This document shows, piece by piece, positions 39,432 through 51,053 of a DNA stretch of 64,000 bases. The notes beneath the pieces were generated by a model. It made no database searches. It had not been told where the DNA came from and saw nothing but the letters and a program-made list of their open reading frames with translations. Numbering within the stretch: the stretch's first letter is position 1; each line of letters starts with the position of its first letter. The translations under genes and the position numbers were made by a program. This DNA comes from Hypoxylon rubiginosum (taxonomy: Eukaryota; Ascomycota; Sordariomycetes; Xylariales; Hypoxylaceae). The stretch lies in the NCBI GenBank assembly GCA_902806565.1, contig CADCXA010000069.1, positions 372,001 to 436,000 on the forward strand. The letters run 5' to 3'.

Positions 39432-40867
39432 ATGGCTACCATGGGACATCCTACCCAAGACGCTACCGCCGTCGTCGCCGAGCCATCTAAGTATGGTTTC
39501 TATATCGACCCGATCTTCCTCAAACCTCTTTCCGGAGAGAATGGAGAGTTTCGACACTCCAACTCCCACTTCAAGTCCGACTCCCTCCTAGAGTCTTTCC
39601 CTCTTCCGCCCATAAGACTTAACTCCCAAGGCTGCAAGGAACTTCTACAACACGGGTTCCTCGCCTTTGATCTGCCTCCAAAGCTTCTGAAGCTCGCGGA
39701 CGAAGCCTTTTCCGAGGGCTACTGCGTTGGTCACAACGGCCAGCATGAACTTATATTCCTCAAGGAGGAGCCCGCCACGGGAATCAGTCCGATTTGGATA
39801 CCAAGGGTCATGGGAATGACCGAGAAGGAGACGCTATATTTTATACGCGAGGAGGGAGACCGTACGAAGAACCTTGCGGCTGAGGGCAAAGTTGGTGCGG
39901 CCCAATACACTGTGCTTGCGGCAAAGTACAAGGTGTTGGAGAGAGAGATCTTAGCACGATGGAAGCAGATACTTGGACATTACGAACAGGAGGGTAGGGA
40001 AGATAGTGGGCAGGACGGTGGGCAGGACGGTGGGCAGGACGGAGAGCAAGACGGGGAGCATGAAGTTGGGAAGGAGGCTAAGGAAAATAGCAAGGGCGAC
40101 AAGCAGGGTCGCAAGCAAGATGGGGAGGGGGAGGACGGCTCTGGAAATCCGAACGCCCGACAGAATCCCCAGCTATACCAGCTGCTGGGGAAATCAGATG
40201 ATGCACTGATCAAGGCGTGCATCCTGTCGATTGACGCAACCCCACCCTTCATGGCCCAATGGGCATGTTCACGACTGATTCGCCGTTCCGTCATTAGGGC
40301 TAGGAACAGCAGCAGCAAGGCAAACCAGACCAGGCCCGATGCGATCTCCGCAATCCCGGTTCCGAGCCGTATGGCCATCTACAAGCACGTCATGGAGCCT
40401 CAGAAGTACGATACCGACCTGGATAACGAAGGCGCTAGAGTTTTCTCGAAGTGGCGACTCCCAAACTTCCTACAGTATCATGCCTACAAGGCCTTCCGAC
40501 GGGTCCAGGAAGAGGGAATCCATGCTCATTCCTCGGCCGCCGAAGATGGCGACAAGATCGCTGCGACACTTAAGCGGGCAGCTGAAGAGCACAGAGCTAA
40601 AGGTAGCGTGGAGCGGGTAGGAGAAGAGATGGTTGATCTCAAAGACGGCATGATAACCGTTGAGAGATTCAATGCGGAATTCCCCGACGGTAGTCCCTGG
40701 AACCGGGTACCTCAGGCATCTCAGGTTTGTGAAATCTAATCCCCCCGTCCCATTGCTAAAGCGATGCTGACAAAGAACAGCCGGGCCTAAGCAACACAGA
40801 CGTCAAAAGACCTGCCACGGATACAGAAGACAGGCCTTCCAAGCTGCAGAAGCGCGAGGAGCCTTAG
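39432..40867 (+). CDS. Uncharacterised protein with Gln-Asp-Gly repeat
   Basis: Exon 1 39432-40724, intron 40725-40780 (CTGAC branch, ACAG acceptor) and exon 2 40781-40867 give 459 residues; without splicing the frame closes a few codons later at 40739. The protein is hydrophilic with no signal peptide or membrane segment. A low-complexity stretch around residues 190-225 repeats GQDG four times (DNA unit 12 bp, about 40006-40050) and continues Glu/Lys/Gly-rich. The N-terminal half has an ordered-looking region (GFLAFDLPPKLLKLADEAF) and the C-terminal half is helix-like (FLQYHAYKAFRRVQEEG). I do not recognise the family. The second ATG at 39441 is an equally possible start. Confidence 0.65.
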
Positions 40868-41689
40868 ATTTATGATTTCAGCATCGAAGTGGCGGCGCGA
40901 GGGAGCATGGAGTGGAGGCTAGGGAATGGGGACAAGGGATATTATCAGGAGAGATACTTGAAGAGCAGCATCACGAGTGGCGGTGGATTTGAGTTCATCT
41001 TCGACCTTAACACATCTTCTACTTCAACAGATAACTGGGATGATTTGTCTTTTCAGTTGAACGCGAATGGTTTTTCTAAATACTTGAAGTTAGGAATGGG
41101 CTCACAGATGGGCGGGGTCGAGCTTTTCGGGAAGGGGGGAACTCGGATTCTCGTCCCATTACCCAGTTCCCCTTACCCAATTACTTACGAGTATAATGGA
41201 AGCATCGCGGCTTCCTTCGTTGCTTTAGTTTCTTTTTTAATCACGCATTATGGGACTGACAAGCCAAAGTTTCCTAGCACTTCCCGTACTCTCCCATTGC
41301 TAAAGGGGAGGGGGATTTGGCACTGAAGTAGGAACTCAAGAAAGGGACTCGGGAAAGGGACTCGGGAAGGGAAATTATGAAAGGGGGAGCTAAGAGGCGC
41401 GGCATATTAAAAGGGGCTTAGCTGAAGTCGAAACTTCACGATTTATTAGCTACCTACCTTAAACCAAATATCGTCGTATGTCTTCTTTCGAATAATCGAC
41501 TCTATGCATCGATTATTAGAACCTACCTCCTAGGTACCCAAGTAGGTACTTAGTAGGTATTTATATCAGTGAATGCCAGCAGGGAGGTCCCCTAGGAGCA
41601 ACTAACATCTTTACCAAAATAAAACCATTCGATTAGCTACCTAATGTACTTCAAAATACCTAAGTAATAACCAGGACTGTATTTTAAGA
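40868..41689. other. Intergenic region with one doubtful ORF (40907-41326, +)
   Basis: An ATG at 40907 opens 139 codons (start MEWRLGNGDKGY) with no recognisable domain and no supporting splice structure; it could be a small orphan gene or chance. The rest contains palindromes of the CCTAGGTACC type (about 41529-41560) and GGGACTCGGGAA repeats (about 41345-41370). No other gene is seen. Confidence 0.3.
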
Positions 41690-42851
41690 CTAGGCGCTTT
41701 GTCGTGAAGAGCCTTTGTCATTGTTCTGGATGGGCAGATTCATAGAATCCCCCTCCAGGATATCTGCTCGTTCATGTAAACGCTGGTGCGAGGATTCAAG
41801 GTTGTAAGAATTTTCCTGGTCGGTATAATTGTTGTATTCCAAAGACGAGGACCCGATGCTCTTCCCCGTGATTCGTGATAGTAGATGCGTGAGGCGCCAC
41901 TCGCCGTTAGTGAGAAGCGGCTTGATGGTCGGTACACAGGCGCAGATGATGATAATCCAATTCTCTGCGAGGAACCAATAGACCAGCAGAACGGCGTCCC
42001 ACGTAAAGTCCGGTGTCGATAAGTTGCGGAGCTCGGCAGTTTTTACAGCAGCGGCGGCCGCAGCACTGTCAATTTATTAGGGAAGCCGGTAGAAGTTTAT
42101 AGTAAAAGGCAACTTACATGGCGCCTAGCGACATTAAGAAACCGATGCCAAGCTTCGTCTTTAGCGGCATCTGAAGATTCCAGATAATGAGGATAGGGAA
42201 AAGAGCAAGAACCAAGTCGCTCCATGCCGAAAAGGCACCCTGGAAGTAGCCGTAATATTGCTGGACAGTCGGAGCCCAGCATGTTCCCTGGGAGACGTTT
42301 CTAACGCGATCCCACAGATATGTAACGGGAGTACATTGAGCAAAAGTAATGACGATAAGGACCAAATTGACAACGACCAGAAGAAATATTAAACCCCAGA
42401 GGAAGAGCGCTTGCCGGCGGTTTCTATTGATGAGACGCATAAGAAACAATGCTATCGAAACCTTGCCAAAAGCCGCACTTCCCGGAGAGAATGGGACACT
42501 GAGCCAAATCATATAAATGGCGTTTACTCTTTGGTCCTCTTCGAGATAAAATGCGTGCCTTCCAACGCCGTAGTGAACCATGAGAGTCACAATGATGTCG
42601 GTAATAACAGCTAGGACCTAGTAGGGAGACATGTTATTAGTTGAATGTATGTAAGTTAGCAATTCCATCAAACTTACTACGGCTATAACCATGATCCAGT
42701 CGTCCCAGCCGATCTTCTTGATGATAACTGCGCGGGTATACATGCGCATACCGAGTAGAGAGCACCCGACGAACCCCATAGTCCATGCGGCCACAACGAG
42801 ACCGGATCCATGGTCCACATCCGGAGGAAGAGGTTCTGGTAACAGATCCAT
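41690..42851 (-). CDS. SAT4/PTH11-type integral membrane protein (fungal rhodopsin-like domain)
   Basis: Three exons are inferred. Exon 1 starts at 42851 (MDLLPEPLPPDVDHGSG) and contains TM1 and KKIGWDDWIMVIAVV. Exon 2 (about 42608-42112) has YGVGRHAFYL, FGKVSIALFLMRL, CTPVTYLWDR, GTCW, YYGYFQGAFSAWSDLVLALFP and WNLQMPLKTKLGIGFLMSLGA, the conserved core of the fungal SAT4/PTH11-type domain including the paired cysteines. Exon 3 starts IAAAAAAVKTAELRNL, holds the last TM and ends in a hydrophilic tail. All joins keep the frame and the gene looks intact. The role is unknown; the family includes surface-sensing and secondary-metabolism-associated members. It is divergent from the O-methyltransferase to the right. 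Confidence 0.85.
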
Positions 42852-43617
42852 TACTATATGGTGATTGGTAGGGAAGCAGTAACACAGAAGTCGTAGAGTT
42901 AACAAGATAGGAAATGTAATGATAGGTTACATGGACGGTAAAGACGCTGGGGCAGCATCTGGTTAAATATATCTCCATCCTATGAACTAATCGCTGCCGC
43001 ACGCGTGCAGCACGAACTTAGGTTTACTCTGTTGGGCCAGGTATATTACGTAGTACTTACAAACGAGCCGCAAGTTCATAACGGGTAATAGGGCGTATAG
43101 CTCACCCGACCATTAACCCGCTTTGGACCTGTTGGATAATAGAGGCCATTCTGGAAGACTTAGGTCCTGCGCACAAGCTAAAAGCCGCAGTCGTAGTAAT
43201 TTTCTTCCGAGTTATTTATAGCAATTATAAAAATATATAATAATTTAAATATATAAAGTGTTATTATTATTATTGTTATTATTATTATATTTTATTTTCC
43301 TATATTTTATTTTTATAAATATTTTCAGTGTGGTTACGCCCTAGCGTTAGGGTGTGTCAAATTCACCACATCACATGCAGAATATAAGTTACCTAGGTAC
43401 CTAATTACGAAGAATACGAAGAATCCTTTAGCCCCCAAACATGCGAGTTGGTGGCTTCCAACAGGTACCTCCTACCTGCCGTATGTAGCCGTAAGCAAAC
43501 GAAGTGTGTCGGATTCTTACATATACGTCCTAACCGCGCTGCTTTCCATTCATTTCGTTTGCCAGTTCGGGGACACTATAAGCACAAGACGCACGGCAGA
43601 AACGCATCACCTGAACT
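42852..43617. other. Divergent promoter region with small AT-rich island
   Basis: About 765 bases between the divergent SAT4-type and O-methyltransferase genes. It contains a roughly 110-bp AT-rich patch (about 43215-43325) with a TTATTATTG microsatellite and a TACCTAGGTACCTAAT palindrome near 43391. No gene is seen. Confidence 0.45.
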
Positions 43618-45098
43618 ATGGCTAATCCAGAAAAGTCTTCAGCTGACTTTATCGCAGCGGCTCATAGCGTCCTTGCTAGCAAAGATGAGAGCGCTCGCAG
43701 GCAAATGTTTGGAGTCGCTATGCAGGCGATGGCCATGCTAGAATCCCCTCTTGACACTGTCTGGAGGATAATTATGTCTGTAAGTTGGAAGAAAACATAC
43801 TATCCTAGCCTAAAGCCTAGCCGCGCCGAGTATCTAATAAAGCTATTAGCCACACGCTCCCTCTGCCTTGATGACTCTGATCAAAGCCGGCGTCATCCAA
43901 GAAATCGCCAAATCGGAGTCTCCTTCATCGGCCGATCACCTTGCTGCGGTCTCGGGCGCAGATAGACTCCTGATAGGTATGAGAGTAGCTCTATGTGCGA
44001 TAATGTTCGGGGGCTGATATCTTCTAGTGCGGCTTTTGAGACCCCTCAATGCGTTGGGTTTCGTCAAGGAGACGAGCCAGGAGGAATATGCCCCTACAGC
44101 TATCACAAAAACCTTGGTAGAGCGTGCCATGCTGGGAGGATATCAGTTCATGTAAGATTCTGCGTGCCCCTGTTATTGATTCAATACTGAGATGCGCTAG
44201 GTCTTCTGCTGCGACACGATCTCTAGCAAACATGCCATTCTACCTCGAGAAGACGGGCTTCAAGAATGTGGAAGGCGCCCCGGGTCCCTTTCAAGATGCA
44301 CATCACACGGAAGATAATATGTTCCAGTGGCTAATAAAGGACCCGCCAATGATGGGCAATTTCAACGCTTTGATGACGGGTCAGCGTGCGGATCGCCAGC
44401 AGTGGTTCGACTTCTTCGACGTCCACGGCATCTTACTTCGAGGCGCCAAAACCAACCCAACTACCACGCTACTAGTCGATATCGCCGGCGGCGAAGGCCA
44501 TGATATCTCAGAGCTCCATAAGCATTATCCCGACGCCCCCGGGAGACTCATTCTCCAGGACCTTCCCCAGGTTATAGACAGCATCCAGGAGCTCACCCCT
44601 AAGGTTGAACGTCAGAAGCATGACTTCTTTCAGACGCAGCCGATCAGAGGTACGTATAACCACCCCATATATATTTTTTGATCGAGATAAAGGCTGACTT
44701 CAGAAATGATAGGCGCTAGGTGCTATTACTTCCGTTCCATCTTTCATGACTGGCCAGATGCGGACTGCATTAAGATCCTAAAGAGAACGGCGGAGGCCAT
44801 GACACCGGGATACTCGAAGCTGCTCCTATCAGAATTCATCCTTCCAGCCAGCAATACTCCTCTTTATCCTGCACTATTGGATATTAACATGATGGGTGAG
44901 TTCGCTTGCCTAAGCTTGATGATGTAGGCTACAACACGATATGCTGACATGTCTCTTATTACAGCTGTACTCAACGGAATGGAGAGAACAGAGGCCCAAT
45001 TCAGTGAGTTGTTGGACGCAGCCGGATTGAAGGTAATTAAATTCTGGACTGTCGGACCAGAGGTGGAGGGACTCGTCGAAGCTGTTCTGAAAGATTAA
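43618..45098 (+). CDS. SAM-dependent O-methyltransferase (class II, secondary-metabolism type)
   Basis: Six exons (43618-43779, 43850-43976, 44028-44151, 44201-44649, 44704-44895, 44965-45098) give 395 residues, typical for the plant-type/fungal O-methyltransferase_2 family. An N-terminal dimerisation/winged-helix part (ESPLDTVWRIIMS, then LMTLIKAGVIQEIAKSE, then RPLNALGFVKE) precedes the SAM-binding motif (LLVDIAGGEGHDI, about residue 228). The catalytic histidine lies in SIFHDWPD (about residue 298). Such enzymes usually methylate hydroxyl groups of polyketides or phenolics, but no backbone synthase is in the window, so the substrate is open. It converges with the alcohol dehydrogenase gene, 288 bp apart. 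All splice joins restore conserved segments, so it appears functional. Confidence 0.9.
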
Positions 45099-45386
45099 TC
45101 TCCTTTAGAAGCTTGAAATAGTCCTCCTACCCTATTTCCACCTAGGCTAGCTGGGTAGTTAGGTAGCTAGACCATCTTATCCCATGGATCTAGTTTCTCA
45201 AATTTCATAGTGGATAATAACCATTGTACATTTTCAGCACAACAACTAGAAGTGCTGTCTAGCCTTTTTTATTCTTTTTCATTCTTATGGGTGCCTCTAA
45301 GGCAGGTATGTACCTAGATGGGCACATACAAGCGTCAGAGAACACACTGTATGCCTTCCTTTTGATCTACGCCCAGATCGAGTCCG

Positions 45387-46748
45387 TCAGAATTGCTTGT
45401 CATAATCGACCAAAGTAAAGCGATATCGGACGTCATTTTCGTGAATACGTCTCACTATTGGGAAATTTTATGTTAGAGTCTTGCTTTTGAAGGGTGTCAA
45501 CAATATTAATACTCACGTGCTTGTCCACATCCCTCTTCTCCAACGGGGATCGTTTCTACCCAGCTCTTAATGTCCTGGTCCGCAGCCAACTTGAGCATAG
45601 CCAGAGTCTCCTTACGGCTGCCCAAGTGGCTGCTTCCGATCAAGCAGCCGTTGCTGAGAAGGTTCTGCGGCGCGAGCCGCCATCCCTCACCTTCCGGAAG
45701 CCCGACTGCGATGAACTTGCCGTGGACCTTCAGTAGCGACAAGTACGGCGCAAGGCTGAAATCATCGTTGGAGCTGGCAGTTGACAGGATTAGGTCGAAT
45801 GTCATCTCGTGATCCTTATTCCATCCTTCCACCTGTGTCTCGAGGAAACCGTCGGCTCCCATTGCCATCGCATCGTTCTTCTTCCGCGCACTTCGTGATA
45901 TGGCGTAAGTCTCCGCACCGAGTGCTTTACTGAACAGGATTCCGAAGTGACCAATCCCCCCACTGCTATGTGTCAGCCTCTAGAATGGTCAATGGAATAG
46001 GGGTACCTTGGGTACATTCCGAGAATCCCGACCTTCTTGCCGGGCCCTGCACCATTTCTGACCAGGGGAGAATATGCCGTCAGTCCGGCACATAGCATGG
46101 GTGCTGCAAGCTCCGACCGTAACTTCTCAGGGATAGGGAAAGTGAAGTGTTCATGGGCGCGGATATGCGACGAATAACCACCATGGGCCAAGGTACCGTC
46201 CGGGTATATAGAGCCGTATGTGTCTACGACAGTATCAGGACGTGTTGTGCTCAGTCACTTGCTCTAGTGAGTCTGCTACGTACCCATTTGCTGTTTGCAG
46301 TATGTCTCGTTATCTTCCTTGCATATATTGCAGTCGAGACACGCCGAAATCTGAGCTCCAACTCCTACTCGATCTCCGATCTTGATACTGGTGACCTTTG
46401 GGCCAACCTTGACTGCGTGGCCGATGATCTCTGATAATGAGTATTAGCACCTTAGTCTTAGAAAGTTTCGCAACAGTTTTCACCATGTCCTGGTACCAAT
46501 GGCCAGTTCTTGTTTCCCCAACCGCCGGTCGCCGTGTGCACGTCGGAGCCGCAAACACCGCAAGCAATGATCTTTACGTCGATGTCGTAATCGCCGAAGG
46601 GTTTTGGTTTGAACTGGAAGGTTTCTGTTAGTCCGCGGCGCACATGTGTATCGCTCAAAACCGCCTAGGCACTTACCTCAAATCTCTTCGGATGGCTCCA
46701 TTCTTCTGCCGAGGGAATGGCGAAACCTTCAAATGTTTCTGGATACAT
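45387..46748 (-). CDS. Zinc-dependent, NADP(H)-type alcohol dehydrogenase (cinnamyl-alcohol/ADH6-like)
   Basis: Medium-chain dehydrogenase that interconverts aldehydes and alcohols. The start at 46748 gives MYPETFEGFAIPSAEEWSHP. The catalytic zinc region is CGVCGSDVHT followed by VPGHEIIGH, the latter rebuilt across an intron. The structural zinc cysteines are spaced as in CLDCNICKEDNETYC. The nucleotide-binding turn LGIGGIGHFG is rebuilt across another intron, and the following SRSARKK favours NADP(H). The last exon ends DVRYRFTLVDYDKQF at 45387. Six exons join without lesions, about 360 residues. It is tandem with the SDR gene upstream on the same strand. In the proposed catabolic locus it could reduce the aldehyde released by the aldolase; a general detoxification role is equally possible. 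Confidence 0.88.
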
Positions 46749-47181
46749 GGTGTTCGCCGAGAAGGTGATTATTCTCGAGTCTAGAAGCCAACCTTGATGG
46801 GTTGCAGCTCTCTACACAGAATACCTCGACTATTGTTTATATTTCTCCCAAGTACGACTGACGGTAATCTCATACTCCTGCCGCCTACCCCCGCCTGGAT
46901 ACGGCTCTGAAGCCATGCACGAAGGGAAACCCTGTCAGTGTGGGTATAGTAGCTAGTTCGGGCCAGAACCAGAAAGGGGATATCTGATTCTCTTTACAGA
47001 CTAACCTTTATCTCCTCGATCTATTACTGCCTAACATAAGCTACCATGTACCAGGTACTAAAGTGAGTTAGTTTCGACTCCAATAATTCTCACGGCGTTT
47101 CGTGTTTAATAGGTTGGCCCTCGTCTACCAATCTGTGGCATGTGGCAATTCAAACTACCATGTGATTGATTAGACTAAAAC
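46749..47181. other. Gap between ADH and SDR genes
   Basis: About 430 bases, expected to hold the SDR 3' end and ADH promoter (both on the minus strand). No coding frame of note. Confidence 0.4.
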
Positions 47182-48322
47182 TCAGCTCTTGCTCGGCAAG
47201 CTTGCCGCCTGGGTCACTAGATCTACAACTGTTGCCCGAAAAGATTTGTACTCAATGCCTAGATCCCTCGCGGCCGTCTCTCCGTCTAGGCCGTGAGATT
47301 CGTCGATCGCCTGCACCTCCTCAGCTACCTTGTTTCTCGCCCAATCGAAATTGCTTCCAATAATACCCGCCGCCTTCGCGTACGAGAATCGCTCCGGGGA
47401 CGCTGGTATATACCGTTTCCCCCCAACACCGGGCCGCATCACAGCCTCGGCATGTGCTTGAGCCAGGTCTCGAACATCAATCCAGAAGGGCACGCGAGCG
47501 ACCGGGAGCGGTTTCTCGCCACTGGCGATTCTCCACAGCATTTTGTTAGACTCATTCAGCGAATTCACATCATCCACAGGATGTACCACCGGCCCAAATG
47601 TCATCGGGGGGCAAAGAGTTACGAGGTCGAAACCTGGCTTCTTCTCCCTGACGAACTCCCAGGCTCTTAGTTCGGCAAACTTCTTAGAGCCACGGTAGGC
47701 TATAACGGCACTTGTAGCCGGATCGATGGACTCTTCATAGGTCAGAGGGTTCCAGTCTTCGCCGGTGTATGTAAAATACGGAGGGGCTTGGCGGTCGGCA
47801 TCTAGCACCGAGGCAAATGAGGAAGTTACGACAACCCTCTTCACACTAGGAGAAGTAGATGCGGCCTCAAGGACTGAGAGAACACCGTTTATGGCTGGTA
47901 TGATCAACTCCTTCTCGTTATCCTTGGTGTCGTAGGTGAGAGGCTGCATAGTTGATGTAAGATGGAACTGTGAACGAGGGGCGAGGTTTAATCTGATCAC
48001 ATACACTCGCAACATGAATTATGGCATCGACGTCCTTGACGGCATCTGCGAAGACGCCTAGCTTTTCGAAGTCGTCGACTTGAACGAAGTCGAGCTTCCC
48101 CTGAAATTGAGGCCGAGCCTCAATCATTGCCTTTCCCTTTGCCAAAGACCGGGTCGCGCCCCGCACTCGAAGTCCGCGGCGAAGGAGGTTATCAACGACA
48201 TGAGCGCCAATAAACCCCGTGGCGCCTGTGACGAGTATATACTTCCTATGATACGAGAGTATTAGTTTAGGCATTCAATTTCCAAGACGAGTCACAAGGT
48301 AAACATACGTGGTGTGTGACAT
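47182..48322 (-). CDS. Extended SDR reductase (GRE2 / dihydroflavonol-reductase-like)
   Basis: Starts with a 14-nt first exon (ATG at 48322, MSHTT) spliced to KYILVTGATGFIGAHVVDNL. The Rossmann motif GATGFIG binds NAD(P)H. Catalytic YxxxK appears as AYRGSKKFAE, preceded by VVVTSSFASVLD with the conserved serine. A second intron (donor GTATGT after HVAS) joins PLTYDTKDNEKEL. The last exon ends at 47182; total about 340 residues. The family reduces aldehydes and ketones such as methylglyoxal, isovaleraldehyde or flavanonols. It shares a divergent promoter region with the sugar permease to its right. A role in reducing the aldolase product is an inference from context only. Confidence 0.88.
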
Positions 48323-49031
48323 GGCTGCGGTGATATGGGAGGTGATATGGGAGGTACTAAAGTTCTGGATTGGGGACCGATGTATCGAAATTTATTTTGC
48401 TGGCGGGGTCCATGCTGCGGTTGGCCGTGCGTACGTCTTGGCCTGTGTACCTGACTTGGTAACTTACATAGTACGTCAAAAGCTATACTAGTTTACAGTC
48501 GACGCTGATGTTGTAAAGGGCAACCGAGCACATTCGGATATCTTGACTGATTATGTCCCCCTAGTACATATGAGCTAGCTTGAGCTAGCTACGGCCGCTA
48601 CCATGGAAGTCTGCCCGGCTGGACGTGCCGCCTATACCCGCAACCCGACACGAGAGTAACCTAGTAGGATTGGATCAAGCTCCACTACTCCACCTAGACG
48701 AGGAACCGGTTTTTGGAATCGTGTACTTGCACGCGTGGCTCGACGGCCCATGGGGATTCCTAGACTAGCACAAGGGTCCGAGAAGAACACGGGGGAGCAC
48801 GGGGTAGAGAATATGGGGTAGCAACCCAACAGCCTGGTTACACCTACTATGTCTAGCCCATTGTCTCCTTAGCATCAATATCGTAAGTCAATTCGTGGGT
48901 ATAAGTAACGGTAGGATCCTAGACATCAATGTGCAATTACATTCTTATCTAGACCAGCTAGGAGAAACATATTATATCTCGTATGCAGCATCCATCCATC
49001 TTGCTCGTTTCCTTCCTCCCAAGTCGCCAAA
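48323..49031. promoter_or_regulatory. Divergent promoter region, SDR / sugar permease
   Basis: About 710 bases between two divergent genes of the proposed catabolic locus. It includes GGTGATATGGGAGGTGATAT (near 48330), a duplicated 10-bp word. Also present is TGAGCTAGCTTGAGCTAGCT (about 48571), a tandem repeat containing GAGCTAGCT. No gene recognised. Binding sites for a Zn2Cys6 regulator cannot be assigned by eye. Confidence 0.4.
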
Positions 49032-51053
49032 ATGGGGTTATCTGATCTACTCAGCGGCGTACCGCTTCTGACATGTGTCGTAATTGTCAATGCTGGTCAG
49101 TAACCCCTGGTTATGTCAATCTAATGGCTGAGCCCAACTCTAACCTTGACATGGACGCATAGCATCGATGTCGTGGTTCGGCTACGATCAGGTACGCTCC
49201 CATCTCTCTGCCCATATTTTCTCGCTCGAGTACTCATTCTAACGTGTCCGGCCGTCGCAGGGCGTTTTCTCTGGTGTTCTCATATCTTCGGACTTCAAGT
49301 ATTGGTTCCCCGAGACGAATAAGTCGAACATCTCGGGCATAGTATCTAGCTGCTTCTCAGTAAGTCCAGATGCCCCTAATTCAGCGAGCATAAGACACGA
49401 CTAACGCCTCCCCTCCAGCTCGGTGCCTTCTTCGGCGCGATTTTCGCTTTCTTCTACGGAGACAAGCTGGGTCGTAAAAAAACAATTTGGGTGGCTGTCG
49501 CTTTCAACGTCGTAGGCGCCATACTTCAAATTACGTCGTGGCATTTCCCTCAACTGATCGTCGGTCGCGTTATTAATGGATTTGGCATGGGTAAGGAATC
49601 GAGGTTCATCGTTCACGTAATCGTCACGATAATCGCTAACCTGTTGACGTATAGGTGTATCCTCGTCCACATGTCCCGTATATCAAGCAGAGTGCTCCAA
49701 ACCTCGAGTTCGGGGGAAACTAGTCGTTGTCCAGTCGCTCTGCAATACGGCTGCCTACTGCCTCTCCAACTGGATGAACTACGCGCTCTACTTCCAAGGT
49801 GGCGCTCTGCAATGGCGATTCCCTCTAGGCTTTCAGCTCATATTCCCATTCATGATCGTGATCGCGCTGCTCTTCGTGCCGGAATCCCCTCGATGGCTGA
49901 TGCTGAAGGATCGACACGATGAGGCTCTCTCTGTCATCGCGCGGCTCGCGGGACGCAATGCCGATACCCAGGACCCAGAGGTCATGGCTGAGTTCCTGTC
50001 CATCCAAGCGACGATCGAAGAAGAACGCCGAGAAACAGTCTCAACCGCTGATATGCTTCGATGCCGTGACAAGACCCAGAACCTACGCCGAATACTACTC
50101 TCGTGCGGTACGCAGTTCATGCAGCAATTCAGCGGCGTCAACGCGCTGGGCTACTATCTTCCTACCATGCTACAGCAGGTCCTTGGATACGACCAGCAGA
50201 AGAGCCGGCTTTTGACTGGTGTGAACGGCACCATTTACTTATTTTCCGCATTCTGTTGTTTATTGATCATTGATCGATTCGGTCGTCGAAAGTAAGATGC
50301 ATCGAGACCGTTCTCTTCGAGGTAGCGCTAACGCTTGAAAGGATGATGATGTACGGTGCTTCAACCATGGGGTCTTGTTATTTCATTATTGCCATGACCC
50401 TACTTGGCGCTAAGGACCATCCGTCAACGAAAGTCGAGGTATGCATTTCTCGTGTCTGATGAGGTAAATGGAGGACATGGCTAAACCATTTCACACAGCT
50501 CGGCAAGGTTACAACCGCCTTTTTCTTCCTATACTACTTCTTCTACGGTACGAGTTTCGCCAAGGTCGCGTGGGTATTCAACTCCGAAGTCAACTCCCTT
50601 GGATGGCGTACGCGCGGTGCTGCTGTAGCCACGGCAACCAACTGGATGGGTGGATTTATCGTCACGCAGTTCACTAAGACCGGAGTCGACAATCTTGGCT
50701 GGGGATTTTTCCTCCGTAAGTCACTACCCCTAGCTGAAAGCTGTTTAGGTACCTATTTGGCTGTGCTGACTATCCAAGTTTTCGCGGGCTTCTGCTTCGC
50801 CTACTTCCCCGTCGTGTACTGCTTCTATCCCGAAACGTCGCGTCGAACCCTAGAGGATATGGACCAGATCTTCATCCAATACCCGAGCATCTTCGTCTTC
50901 GGTAAGCGAGACTTGACGCAGCGTGCTCGTCCGCAATTGTTCATAGACTCGGAACACGCTCGGATTGCTGAGGCTCAGAGCACTAAGGTTGGAGTGATGG
51001 TGGGGCACAAAGAAGATAGTGGCACTTTGGCTGATCACAGCGAGCACGTGTAG
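49032..51053 (+). CDS. MFS sugar permease (sugar/H+ symporter family)
   Basis: Twelve-TM sugar porter. The start at 49032 gives MGLSDLLSGVPLLTC; two small exons then yield SMSWFGYDQ and GVFSGVLISSDF. Motifs are GDKLGRKKT between TM2 and TM3, FGMGGVSSTCPVYQAE (rebuilt across an intron; position of the usual GRxxxGxGxG segment), PESPRWLMLKDR at the start of the central loop, QFSGVNALGYYLP in TM7, DRFGRRK, and PETSRRTLEDMD after TM12. Eight exons join in frame; about 520 residues. The family includes hexose, lactose, quinate and galacturonate carriers, and the specificity cannot be read by eye. Its neighbours point to uptake of a sugar or sugar acid that feeds the dehydratase/aldolase pair. One intron (about 50716-50779) contains the TAGGTACCTA motif seen in intergenic gaps. 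Confidence 0.9.
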
